From Adenanthera pavonina (Eukaryota; Streptophyta; Magnoliopsida; Fabales; Fabaceae): 64,000 nucleotides of DNA. A program made the position numbers and the translations under genes. The stretch lies in contig JAIVEN010000014.1 in the NCBI GenBank assembly GCA_026686845.1, forward strand, positions 12,386,001 to 12,450,000, given 5' to 3'. Shown one piece after another: positions 46,282 to 58,036 of this stretch. The notes below the pieces were generated by a model. That model was not told the origin of the DNA. It saw nothing but the letters and a program-made list of their open reading frames with translations, and did not search any database. Positions within the stretch are counted from its first letter, which is position 1, and each line of letters opens with the position of its first letter.

Positions 46282-47556
46282 TCAATAAAACCCATCTTCT
46301 TCCGTTTCCTCATCCTCATCAACCACTAACATATAATTTTCATCCAGTTCTTCAGAAAACCACCCTTGTTCATCATCCTCATCAGAAAATGTTGCATTCC
46401 TCACGTCATTAAACTCGGTTCTCACTGCAACAAGCTCATCCACTATCCCATCCAAATCGCTTACAACAACAGTATCTCCATCGTGATGCGATACTGAAAA
46501 GAGACCATCATCTTCAGCAAAAGACTCTCTTCTTTTGTTCTTAGGCACTAAATCTATCTCTGCAAGCTCTCCATTCTCAACTCCAATCCAAGGAACCCAT
46601 AAGTCGGCGTGCCGCCCTAATGCTCTGTCCCAGTCACCCACAACTACCGTTCCCAAATTTGCCTCTCTCGCCCTCCTCAACATCTCCGAGAAATCTGAAT
46701 CGTCCGACACCAAAAACAACCAATCTATCCCTCGGCTCATTGAGTGTTGCATCTGCCTCTTCAGCGCCCAATCGGCAGCTTGCGGCTTATCCTCTACCGT
46801 CTTCACAAACACTCCGGCACGCCTTAACTCGGAAGCGAGCCCATATCCCACCTTAGGGGTAACCAAAGACCTTGCTGCATTATGGTACTTGTGATTCCCA
46901 GATATGAACCTCTCTTTATAACGCTGACGCTTTTTGCCCTTAAGTGACCTCATCCGATTCAGCTTCTTCTGACGCTCTCGCTCATGAAGCTGCTTGAAAT
47001 GCTTCTTGAGATCGAAATTAGTTTTACACTTGCGGCCACAAACCCCACAAACATACGATTCAGAAGGCGTGATCACTCCTTTACGCTCCAGAATGTCAAT
47101 TTGCTTCCGCTCACGGCGTTCGTGGAGAACCCATTGGGGTAAGTGGATAAATGCGTGGCGATTGGCATAGGCAGACATGTCGACAACGTCACCGAACCGC
47201 TGTGCCACCTGTTTGAGTGCCATGGCAGCCTGATATGGCGGCCCGCGAGGAGGTTTGTTATCAAGGTCCCATAAGACTACGACTTTTTTCCGTTTCGGGC
47301 CATAAATACCTTCCTTGTTCTTAACCATGTCGATGTCGGAAGTTGCGGCAGAGCAGAGCCATCGGCGTGAAGGCAAACTTGGAAGTGGGGATTTTGATGA
47401 GATTGCAAGCAACACAGCATTTCTGAAATGAAAGGAGGGAGACGGCCAGAAATGGAGGCTACTCCGTGAGCTGCGATTGCGAAGGAAAAGGGAAGAAGGG
47501 GTGGGTTCTATTCCGTAGCAGAGTGAGATAGTATTCATGCTCCGCCTTCCACCCAA
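46282..47556 (-). CDS. NYN-domain (PIN-like) nuclease-type protein with an embedded C2H2 zinc finger, probably organellar
   Basis: An uninterrupted 424-aa frame. The first about 75 residues are rich in Ser, Arg and Leu with few acids (FLRNRSSRSSLHFWPSPSF, RRWLCSA), fitting a mitochondrial or plastid transit peptide. The NYN domain starts at KKVVVLWDLDNKPP (90-103; Asp97 and Asp99 are candidate metal ligands). It resumes at about 234 with GYGLASELRRAGVFVKTVED, then DKPQAADWALKRQM and DWLFLVSDDSDFSEMLR (Asp285, 286, 288). Between the halves lies a C2H2 finger (C170-x2-C173-x12-H186-x4-H191) and a basic stretch (about 193-216). The tail (about 380-424) is very acidic. NYN proteins are predicted RNases; some plant members act on mitochondrial RNA 5' ends. 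The acidic ligands are present, so activity is plausible, but the substrate is unknown. Alternative start: Met7 at 47538. Confidence 0.88.
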   Translation of the reverse strand: MGGRRSMNTISLCYGIEPTPSSLFLRNRSSRSSLHFWPSPSFHFRNAVLLAISSKSPLPSLPSRRWLCSAATSDIDMVKNKEGIYGPKRKKVVVLWDLDNKPPRGPPYQAAMALKQVAQRFGDVVDMSAYANRHAFIHLPQWVLHERRERKQIDILERKGVITPSESYVCGVCGRKCKTNFDLKKHFKQLHERERQKKLNRMRSLKGKKRQRYKERFISGNHKYHNAARSLVTPKVGYGLASELRRAGVFVKTVEDKPQAADWALKRQMQHSMSRGIDWLFLVSDDSDFSEMLRRAREANLGTVVVGDWDRALGRHADLWVPWIGVENGELAEIDLVPKNKRRESFAEDDGLFSVSHHDGDTVVVSDLDGIVDELVAVRTEFNDVRNATFSDEDDEQGWFSEELDENYMLVVDEDEETEEDGFY

Positions 47557-49202
47557 GCTGCACTTTACTGTTCACTCTCAAGCTTCGGGCTTGAACTGGG
47601 TGAGATCTTCACAGTCCAGGCCACGAGGTCCTTGTAGAGTTATAAATATTATCTGCTTGAATGATGAGTTGAGCTTAAAAAAGGGAATTTTTGGGCTCTA
47701 TTTTTCTATTGGGTGCTTTAGGTGACTTTTTGTTTTACTTGTGAGAAGGGATTTTTCTATCTGCTGTGGCCTAGTTAAAATTTTTAGAATTAAGAAGTCA
47801 AATTATTACTTCAAAATTATAGGAAAAGCAGCTTATTAGCACGTTATTTTGTTAGAAACATTTGAGGACTTGTAAAAATTGAAGATATTTAATTTTATAG
47901 TACCAAATTGAGCCTAATCTCTATTATAGTATTGGGCTCTATTGTCTACACTCCTTTAGTTAAGTAGAACATCGTCCAGTTCACAAAAAAACAAAAAGAA
48001 CATCGTCACATTAGAAACTAAAATAAAGAGGGGTTGGAATTTGGATTCCAACCTTGTTTCTATGTTTTTGGCAATTCTCTAGTACAGTACCCATCTATGT
48101 GTTTATGTGAAAATAAGTAATACAACTTTTCATAATCCTTCCAGATTATTCCAGTTTATTGTGGATTTTTATAAGGTAAGTTATTAGAATTACATGTGGA
48201 TCATGTTTGTGGCGGTGGTGGAGCCATCCCAACCCAAACCATGCTTTTGGCTTCTAAAAATGCTAAAATCATGGTCTTGGGTGACCCACTACCGCCCCAA
48301 ATATTAGAATGAACAAAAGCTGCAAAGCTTAATTTGGATCAATTTGGAGACGAGGGCGTTGCTTGTAAAATAAAAGAAGAATGTGGATTGAAAAATGTTG
48401 TGGAGGACTAAATAGTAAATATGACTACATGAAATCAACAATTTAAAATTCTTCCAGCAGGCATTTATCTCTCTACGTATTGTATTTAGGAGAATAATTT
48501 TCAGACAAACATGATATGAACCCAAAAAAAAAACTTTTATTTAATTTTTGAAATAATTTATTAAAAGTCCAATTTGTCCTTTAGGAATTTTATAATGCCA
48601 ACACATTTTAACAAACAAAGGCATAATAATAAAAAAAGGTCCATTAATATTTTATTAGACAAAAAAAAGGGTATTTAAGCGTATAAACAATGAGTGAATC
48701 CAAATGTCAGCAAAGAGCATAGTTTGCATTTGAAGGAGTGTTTGAAAATTGTGTTGCCAAAAGCAAGAAGATCAAGAAAGCATCCTTATTATTATTATAT
48801 CAATAATATTCTGATTGATATGTGGAAATCATCTCCACTAACCACATTTTGAGCCATTGAGAGCTTGTAATGGAAGGCACAACTTTGGCGGTCCTTATTC
48901 TCTCTATTTGAAAACAGAACAAACCAACAAACGTGTCATTACTTGGAACATTGTCGGTTTCCTTATACTAAAGATGCAATGAAACTGAGCATAAAATCCT
49001 ACTCTCAGAAAAACGCAACCTTGATTGCCACTACACTTTTGGGTAACACCTTGCACCTCTTCGAATCCCCCTGCATGCCTAATTAATTCAACCACACTTA
49101 GTCAAACCCCTTCCTTCTTTAATCCTCTCTTCCTGTGAGTTCTTTAAAGCCCATCCCTATCAAAAAGGACGATCTATATGCATTAAAATCTGAAACGAAG
49201 GT
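47557..49202. other. Shared upstream region of two divergent genes
   Basis: It separates the NYN gene (minus) from the SPRY gene (plus), so both promoters lie here. The NYN 5' leader is probably within 47557-47700. 48700-49202 (for example ACTCTCAGAAAAACGCAACC) is the likely SPRY promoter and leader. I see no gene, RNA or repeat of note in between, only AT-rich DNA. Confidence 0.5.
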
Positions 49203-50741
49203 ATGAGGGAATGGGTCCATGTCGCCGTGGTGGCAGGCTTGGTGGGATGTGTTTCAACTCTTCTGTTGGTTTGTATTTGGCGTTGGTGTTGTCACAAACA
49301 ACATACAACTTTCGTTGAACCACTCAATCTGCAATCAGGTATTGCCAGACTCCATCACTGGAATTATCATGCGTTTGGAGGTGGGGTCTCTGCAAAACCT
49401 TTGTTCAACTGGTCTGATCATCCCTCGCTAGCTGCTGCTGCTGTAGAAAACGGATGGTCTCGATTTGCTTTCACGGGTTATGAGGCCTACGTGTCATCTC
49501 CTTCGAAAAGAACAGGTGTTTTGGGGTTGGGAGTATGTGGTTCTGCTTCAGGTGATCCCGGAAGAGAAGAAACAGAGGCTGAGATAAGCTGGGAAGTGAG
49601 TCAGGAATCAGTTGATTTCATGCAAAAGATAAGATTGAACCCTGGCCTCAAGAGGATCCATCCAAACAGTCCTTCTGCGAACATTTTCTCTGTGCTCAGG
49701 ACTGCTCTGCCTCTGCCTGGCCCTCCTTTGGGAAACTACTCTTTCCCACAACAAGCTTATTTTGAAATTACGGTTCTGTATGCTTCTGGTGCTGATGATT
49801 TTGAATGGAATGGAAAGAATAGAGAAGGAGAGAAGATTAAACTCATTCAAGTTGAAGATAATTCAAATTCTCAAGAGAACAACATTGAAGAAATGATAGT
49901 CGAAGGTAAAGGGGAGGGAAAGAGCGAATCTGTGATGTTCTCAGTGGGGTTAACATCAGGAGGCTTTGTTCCTTCGAGACTTCCAGGCAGCTACGCAGGG
50001 AGCATCGGGTTCAACTCAAACGGTTCTGTCTTTCTTGAAGGTAAATTTCACGTCCTTCCCCCTTGTTGCTTTCAACGTCCATATAGTTTTAAGTAGAATG
50101 CGGTACTTTTAGGATAGCTATCTCATTTGTTTTATGTTGTATATTTGGAGTTATTTCTGGACATCCAAAAAAGTAATGTTAGGTGGACATGTTCCACACA
50201 AAAAGATGGTTCTGTGTAACTCGTTGACATGGTACTGGGTATCTCTCTAACAGGAATGAGACTCGTAATGGAATGGAAGAAGGCAGAATGGGTAGGGAGT
50301 GACAAAGTAGTAGGTTGTGGGTATGATCCGAGGCTAAAGAAGGTTTTCTTCACAGTAGGATCTGAGTTGGTGCATGTAATCCAGTGCCATTCCGAGGAAT
50401 TTGGTACACCCCTCTATCCAACATTGGCTGCAAATATAGACATGACGGTGTTAGTGAATTTTGGACACAGTGCATTCAAATATGGACCTGCAAATGCTCA
50501 AAGAACACCTAATCCATGCTTCATAGCCCCTCTGGGAAATCCTCCTACTGCCACCCTGGGCTACGAAGACAGCAGAGAGCTCTTCTCTATGGGAAGAATC
50601 GATCCTCAGTGGCTAAACGTTTCTACACCCAAAGGAAGTCACCATAATAATGAGGTCGTAGATTTTGATGGCGAGTCTGAGGCTGATCTATTTGAAATCG
50701 TCTTGGATCGTTCTCAAAAGGCCCCAAGCACACAATTCTAG
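49203..50741 (+). CDS. Membrane-anchored SPRY-domain protein, two exons, complete
   Basis: Exons are 49203-50040 and 50254-50741 (441 aa). The 213-bp intron has donor GAAG|GTAAAT and acceptor CTAACAG|GAATG, and splits a Gly codon (phase 1). An N-terminal hydrophobic segment (about 7-26, VAVVAGLVGCVSTLLLVCIW) followed by CCHK suggests a single-pass anchor with a short lumenal/outer end. Next comes the plant block GVSAKPLFNWSDHPSLAAAA and VENGWSRFAFT. A SPRY/B30.2 domain spans both exons (about 170-370): GSYAGSIGFNSNGSVFLEG, VVGCGYDPRLKKVFFTVGSE and PLYPTLAANIDMTVLVNFGH. SPRY domains bind proteins; I know of no function for this plant family. Exact exon phase and intact motifs indicate a functional gene. 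Confidence 0.93.
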
Positions 50742-51834
50742 CAAGCTTCAGTGGCTCAAATCTCTGGCGTTTGCTGTTTCTCACCATCACAGGGCGATTT
50801 TTGTGCAACCATTTTTTTGTTGGCCAAAGATTTTAGTGCAGCCAGGAGCTGCTTCAAATGATTTTTCCTATTTCCTAATATATCCAGAAACCGGTTGACG
50901 TACCTGGCACACTTAATTATTATCTATCATCCATTGAGGAGACTCAATTTCTGTCTTCCACCAACTAGCCATTAGTCATATAAAATTGTCTTTTTCCTTC
51001 TACTCCCTATCATTTTTTGGGCCGTTCTGTTTATTGGAAGAGAACAATCCTTCCCTGGTTTATCTTGTACTTAGACGTTATATTAGGAGACAAATGACTA
51101 CAGTCTTATAAATCTTATGTATAAATGAGTTAAGTGAATAGTGACGACAACCCAGACCCTTGAATTATAATTACAATAACTAAATTTGGAAAGGATAATT
51201 TCGTTCTCATTAATGGATTCATTGATTTAAATGTTTCATAGGTATGGTGCAAATGAAAAAAAAAATTCCATTATTGTAAAAATCTTTTCGTCACATGAAG
51301 GACGGTGCAAGTGGAAAACTCTCTATCCTGTCTTTACAAGAATAATAATAAGATGCGGATACGGCAACAAATTGATAAAAAAGAATCAAAGCGTTCTCAC
51401 GTGTTGATTATGGTCAACGAATAAACAAGTGCTAACTTGGTTGTTGCCTGCCTGTCACAAAATAAAAAATGCAACTATAGATCAGTTTATTTCATTAAAA
51501 AGAATATACATGACTGGATTAACGTCCAAATGGTTTTCTTGACGAGGCATGACAGAACCCAAGTCTTCAAGAATGAAACTTCTAAGGTATTCTTGGATTA
51601 TTCTTTATATTTTTTATTATCAAAATTTATAATAAAATATATACCATTAGGAGAGGGGAGAAAAAAAAAGAGACTTCTTTCGGATGTTATTCTTTCTTGG
51701 GCATTTTCTCAACTTCTCATGTTTAGCAGCCATCCACCCCTTATTCTACATCTGATGTCAACGGCAACACAAATCTTGATACCATGAAATGGCTAAATTG
51801 CATAAATTATCAACAACTATAGACCCTTCTTCTT
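50742..51834. other. Intergenic between convergent SPRY and LCB1 genes
   Basis: It contains the 3' untranslated regions of both neighbours. No gene is supported; the short frames at 51437-51787 and nearby have no motif. Confidence 0.5.
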
Positions 51835-51840
51835 TTTATT
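51835..51840 (-). terminator. Probable poly(A) signal of LCB1
   Basis: AATAAA on the minus strand, about 98 bases past the LCB1 stop codon. Confidence 0.5.
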
Positions 51841-51937
51841 GCCCTGCATTTCAAAATTGCTCGACAAACCATGGAGGGTATTTGATGTTTGGAAGTTTCG
51901 GTGCATACAGAACGAGGAGAGGGGAGGTGTGCCACGT

Positions 51938-54900
51938 TCAATTACGACCACTCAGTAATAATGCTGCAACCCTTTTCAATGATTCAGAAGCCTTATGAAG
52001 ATCGGATTCTGAGTGCTCTGCAGAAACAAATAATCTAATTCCAACAGGTAAGCGACAAGTGTCCAGCCTTGACCTCTTGGAAGTGACCACAAAGACAGAA
52101 TCTTCTTCCAAAACCTGAAAATACGCATCCATTAGGCACAAGCAAAACTGATACTGCGGCATTGAATTGTCAAGCAACATTCCCTTACATTGTTAGAAAT
52201 AGTATATGAAAACAACTTGTACCCAGAAACACGTGGTAACACACTATCATTAAGGTGATATTTATCTCTACTGCAGGGATCCGGCGAATCACCTCTAGAA
52301 ATTATCTTCAGTACAAAAAATATCTGACAGCAACTTAAAACACTTTGAAACACAGAACAAAACAAAAGGACTGTAAGTTAGAGGAGAGGATGTGAGAGAT
52401 ATATTTTTCAATCTCTGGTTTGACCATTTTATAGCAGTGAAAAATGAAACAAAATATTAAATATAATTAAAACAATTTCAGACTAGATCTCTACCGTAGA
52501 TCAATCCAATGGTCACAACTATTTTAGCATGTTTTAAATATTAAATAAATAATATCTAAGTTTACTTAGTCTTTTCTCTCCAAAACTATTTTAGCATGTT
52601 TTTGTCTTATCTCTCTTATATGCACTTCATAAGCTTTATTCTCATTTAATGTCGAACTCAAGTTTTTCAAACTATCTTTAACATACACGCTTGGTAATAG
52701 CTTCAAGCAAAGCCAGGTCATCCTTCATGGAACTGGTTGACTTCTCTAATCTCAAGTAAACAATTGGCAACTCAGGATTACTGTCTATTGCGAAGCCTGT
52801 TATCTTTGATAATCCTGTAGTCCAATGAATCTCAAATACAAAAAATAAGATTAATGGTCTAAAAAGAAACACAAAAGATTAGCACTTTAAACAATTAGAT
52901 GCTCTGTAAAATCTAGAAGGTGGGCACTAATTTACAACAACTACTAAGTGAAGAACTGTCAGGGAGAGCAGGGACCACCTTTCCCCAATATAGCGACATT
53001 CTTTTTCAGCTTTGTAATCAGATTAGGATTTTCTTCCAAAATGTCAATAGCTGCAATTGCAGCACTAGCAAGATATGGGGGAAGTGAAGCAGAAAAGACA
53101 GCCAGAACTACTCAGTCGCTGTCAAGATAGAAAACATGTTAAAATATTAGCGATCTTTTGACAGGATGAAAAATAAAATCTGGCATAAAAAATAACATTT
53201 GGTAGTTATCAGACGACACATCACTCCATCATACAATTTTTACACTTGATAAGTTATATTCAGGAAGAAAAATGCAAGGAAAAAATTGGCAAATAGCAGC
53301 TTGAGAAAGAAATGCTTGATTCCCACATTTACGCACTTCTACTTTGTTGTCATAAATTAAAAATCAAACCTATTACTAAAGTGCTATCATAAAATAAGAC
53401 ACTTCCATACATGGTGATCTATAACTCTTGCACTTCCAGTGCAGAATCCTCCTTCTGTGGCCAATGCATGTCCCATAGCAGCTGTTATAATATCTAACTT
53501 CTCAACCTGCAATGCAAAACCGTAAATAAAAAATGGCATTGCAATTCAGAATATATTAACACTTGTATTCAGTGCACAGACACCTCACATATTCACCCGG
53601 AGAGAAGGAGAGAGGGAGGGAGAGAAAAAGAGAGAGATTGTCATCACATACTGTAACTTCATAGAATTCAAGGAGACCTCTTCCAGAGCTTCCAAGCACA
53701 CCAATTGAGTTGCTCTCATCCAACAAAACACGAAAATGGTACTTCTCCTTCAATCTAGTGATCGCATCTAAGGGTGCAATTTGACCAGAATTCTGAAAAT
53801 TTTATAAAAAAAGAATAAGTAGTCAACAGGTATGGGTCAAACAATTTTAGAGTTCATAGACTGATGCTAGTACAACAACTGCTGTGAAAAGAATTATTAC
53901 AATTAAATATGAATAAGAAAGACAAGGTAAGCAATAATTAGTTCTTTATGCAATGAAATTGCGATAGATGCAAATCTAACAGCAACAATTATTATTCCAC
54001 ATACAAATCCATCATTCATACCCACATATAGACCATCCGAAGAAGCAAGAATAACCAAAAAACTGAGAAGAATAAAGCAGATTGGTTGCCTTGAAAGCAG
54101 AAAAGGCTATTTGAACTGAATAAAAAATTTCTCTTACTAATCTTCCCACACTAGTTGTTAGTTCATTTGTTCCAATGAATCCCTTTATATTTATAACTTG
54201 ATTGGAAAATATAATACACCAACCAAAAAATTGCAATGTGCTCAAACTCGTTAATTCAATCCCTGATAGATATATTCAATTTGCAATGGCTGATCATCCT
54301 ACAATCAGCGTTAATATATACCAGTCATTCATATAGGATGATTTACAACATGCAACAAGAAGCCAGCAACGCAAGCAGCCACATTATTACTAGAAGGAAA
54401 ATCCTTTCTTTATGATAGCTGATTATGTAGGATGTACAGGTAGAAAAACACAAGTTAGAAGTGTAAAGCTCAGGTGCAATGCATGACAGACAATATCTAC
54501 CAGGTAGATAGCTTCAACAACAATATAGCGCCTCACTTTCTTGGCTCTCTTAATTTTTGTACTAATTTTCTCCCCAGTTTCTCTTAAAGAATTCATGTCA
54601 TTGTGCTTGAAATACACCACTGTGCTTCTAGAAAGATAAAGGCCATTCTGTATCCCCCAGTGGACTCCTTCATCCCTGTGAAAGACCCCCTCACACGCGA
54701 ACGTTAAACCCTCAATAATATAAGAACTAGCAATAAAAGCTTCAAATGTATGTCAAATAGTTGAGAGTATACAAATCTTGAGGTTCAAGATGGGAAACTC
54801 AAGTGCACATCATTCGACTAGGCTGCCTCAGAATATCAAAGAATTTATTATCTCAATTGACATAAGGGTTTTTAACCGTCATGTGGATAGACACAATTCA

Positions 54901-57900
54901 TGTGCAAATCATTTAACTCGACCGCCTCTGAATATCAGAGTTTATTATATTAACTGATATTTTAATAAGGGCTTTTAACTGTCACGTGATAGACACAATC
55001 AAATTCAGTTCTTACTTTATTGTTATAATATCAGCATAAAGAAGCAGAAGCATTGAGATATAAACCACTTTGGCCCAAAATATTGAGATAAAATTGCCCA
55101 GCTAACTCTATCAGCAATGTCTGGTTATCACTGCTCTCTATAATTGTCTGAAAAGGTAGAAAAACTGGACAGAACCACATAGCTAATAGTCAAAGACAGA
55201 GTTTATGCATACTTACACAACAATAACATCTCCTTTTTGAAAGAAAGCAGGAATTGCACTGAACATGGTGGATAGTCCAGAAGAGGTGAAGAATTGAATC
55301 AGGGGTTCCCAAAAACTTTGCTATTCTGGCTTCACAGTCAAGGTGCACGTCTGGGGAAAATAAAAGTAAAATAAGAGCAGAATCATTTAACAGTGAAGAA
55401 CTTCGTTAACAAGGTCAATTTTTTATTTAAAAACTGCTATAACAATGTCCACCAAAAAAAAAACTACTTTAACAATGAGCCTTACCAATTGTTCCATAAA
55501 ACCCACGAGGACCACAAGAACCAACACCATATTTCTCAAGAGCAGAAGAGCATGACTCCTGAAATAGAAAGTTGGAATTAATGCGCTGTGTTAAAGCAGT
55601 ACTTGAAATAGAAAAACTGATAAGAGATACAAGGAAAATTTCCTTACAAGTAACTTCTTATGACCTATCAACCCAAGATAGTTTGCTGAAGCAAAATTCA
55701 CAACTTCTTTACCATTAATTATGGTGTGTGGCCCTGCAGCACTGCAAGAAAAATAACTCATCTCACCTGCAGGAAGACCCAAGTAAGATAATTGCCTGTC
55801 TTTTCCTGATAATCCTATAACTAAACTTACATAACAAAATGAGTTCACGTCATGATATTTATCTGTCAAGACTTTAAAAAATCTTATGCACTCAATCAAC
55901 AAAGCAAACAAGAAATAAAAATAAATTATAATGTTCAAACATATAAAAACCATTAACATAAATCAGATTACTTTCTTTCAAGAAAAATTAATCACCTCTC
56001 CAGCACTGGTGGTTCATACTGCATCTCTTTACTAAGATGAGGAATAAGGGGTTCTAGAACCCATTCATCACACAGCTCGTCTTTTTCCTGCAGATATTAG
56101 GCATCCACTCCAATGTTAAGGTAATAGAATAATAACGAGTAAAATTATTAAACGTCCACCAGCATTTTTTAAACACTATCTTGAAATGCAGAGTTTGAGG
56201 GATTCAAATCATAAATATTCACTCAATAGATTCGGTATATCCAGGAAAATGACAATATAATCAAGAATGAGGAATTCCCTATGAACCATTATAGCACAAT
56301 CCAGCAATGTCCATCTCAGGGTTACAGCATTTTCTTTCGAAAGAGCGAAGAGTATCGATCTATTCAGTAGCAGTAAGTTATGTGCAGCATATTATGCAAT
56401 AGACAGTGCATATACATGAATGGGAACCTTCCCCAAGATTAGAGAAGAGATGAACAAGGAGTCCATGTAAATTACATTGAAATTAATCAAAGACTTGGTC
56501 GATGAAAGGAAAAAGTGAATAGGCAGGAAAGTTTGAAACAAAATCCTATTCCATTTCCCCATCAAGCATTCAATATTTTCACAAATCCACGTTACATTTC
56601 CAAGTCAACGAAGAACACCCAATATGGCATTCAAATCTACCAACTTTATACCAGACGGTCTGTTTGGTTCAACCGAGGGGAAGGGAGGGGAGGGATTTTA
56701 ATGGAGGGGATTGGAGGGAAAGTGATTGGAGAGATTTTAAAATTTCCTTGTTTAGTGGAATTCGAGGGAAGGGGATTGGAGGGATTTTAATGAAACCTTG
56801 TTTGGTTCAGGAAGGGATTGAAGGGAATTGGAGGAGATTGAGTAATAAAACTCAATCCCCTCCAAAAAACCCCAAATTGGAGGGGAATGAAAAAGGGATG
56901 GAGGAGGGGATTGGAGGGAATTAAATCCCCTCCAATCCCCTCCAAAAAATAGATCCAAACAAGGGAAGGGGATTAAATCCCCTCCCTTCCCTTCCCCTCC
57001 CCTCCCCCTCAAAAAACCCCAACCAAACAGGGCCTAAACCTCCAATGCCATAGTTCCAGTAAATACAGAATACATAGACCATGTCAACTAAAAAGATCAC
57101 ACTGCATGAAAAATCATCCCGAAAGAAAGCCCAAATGCATCACAAATGATGCTACTAATCAAACTCCTACAACGGCAAGTAGTTAGGCCCAAACCTCACA
57201 AATCAGAACCCTTCATGTATTAGCACCACTCAGAAAAATCATGAGGTAAAATGTAAGAAGTACATTTGTGCAAAGCAGTTTCCTTTTACATGTACAGTAA
57301 ACCTGAAGATTTATCAACATTGGACGTTCTAGAAAGTCACAAATGATAATAAGAGATACCCCTACATTAGGTCCCTAGAACCACCAAAAACCACATTAGC
57401 CAAACTTAAATATAAACTTGAAATCATTTTAAAAAATTTTAAATATTGATGGAACAAGAACAACTAACTATTCAAATAAACAACCTACTGTTAACGGAGT
57501 AGCCAAATTAAAGGTATTTTATTGAAGAAACATAAATTATAATCCACCAGATGCCAGATTTTTTTCACAGAAAAGATTTGTGTGGGCCACAACTTTACCT
57601 TGATCAAACTGACACTTTCATCGATAAGTAAACAACTGAATTAATAAACACAGACAACAGCGTATAACGAGTTTCATAAATAAATGCACACATAAGCACA
57701 TGCAACATTTAATGAATTGAAACAACTCTGTTGATCAAACCTTTTCTGTTAAGGGCCTTTTAGGAAGCTTGTAACTTTTCTGGGAAAGCAGGAAAAGGAT
57801 GACTACCAGAAGAAGAACTTCCACGAATAAATGTCCTTCAAAGAGAGCATGGTAATAAAGGGAAAATCAATTGTCACATAGTAATCAGCCATGGGGTAAA

Positions 57901-58036
57901 GATATTTCAGTCAAGGATATGAAAGACTACCGCCAATATGAAAACCAAAAACTACAGCTCGTGCAAAAGGAGCATCTAAAGCCAATGTCACCCAATCTAA
58001 TGTAGTGTTTAAAAAATTCAAGACTGATGAGGCCAT
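51938..58036 (-). pseudogene. LCB1: LCB1, long-chain base subunit 1 of serine palmitoyltransferase; twelve exons, two frameshifts
   Basis: LCB1 pairs with PLP-bearing LCB2 in the ER to condense serine and palmitoyl-CoA. Exons (minus): 58036-57931, 57835-57741, 56087-55996, 55741-55648, 55558-55486, 55350-55217, 54675-54501, 53792-53652, 53506-53411, 53118-52979, 52814-52687, 52114-51938. All introns are GT-AG. The sum is 1451 nt, near the roughly 482 codons of the family. Signatures: TLDWVTLALDAPFARAVVFG, membrane segment [130 protein letters not shown]. Exon 6 has one extra base (about 55277-55290, at ILYSYG) and exon 10 lacks two (about 53098-53103, at SSGYVFS). Exon phases fit only if these are corrected. 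Other conserved sites are changed (YQN to YLN, LWKG to LGKG). The reading stops early in exon 7. An assembly error is the alternative. Confidence 0.9.
56657..57034. mobile_element. Palindromic MITE in LCB1 intron 2
   Basis: The left end GGTCTGTTTGGTTCAACCGA and the right end read inwards GGCCCTGTTTGGTTGGGGTT bracket long G-rich then C-rich arms (repeats of GGAGGGGATTGGAGGG and its complement). The whole 378 bp can fold back on itself. It is non-coding; apparent open frames on both strands are an artefact of the lack of stops. The target duplication is unclear (TAA on the right only). Confidence 0.7.

Noticed and set aside
46535..46894. 119-codon plus-strand open frame
   Set aside because: Antisense shadow of the NYN-domain gene.
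51437..51998. Plus-strand open frames of 116 and 69 codons
   Set aside because: They lie in the 3' flank and last exon (antisense) of LCB1 and have no motif.
56515..57012. Overlapping open frames on both strands rich in Gly, Glu, Pro and Phe
   Set aside because: They come from the stop-poor palindromic MITE in LCB1 intron 2 and encode no domain.
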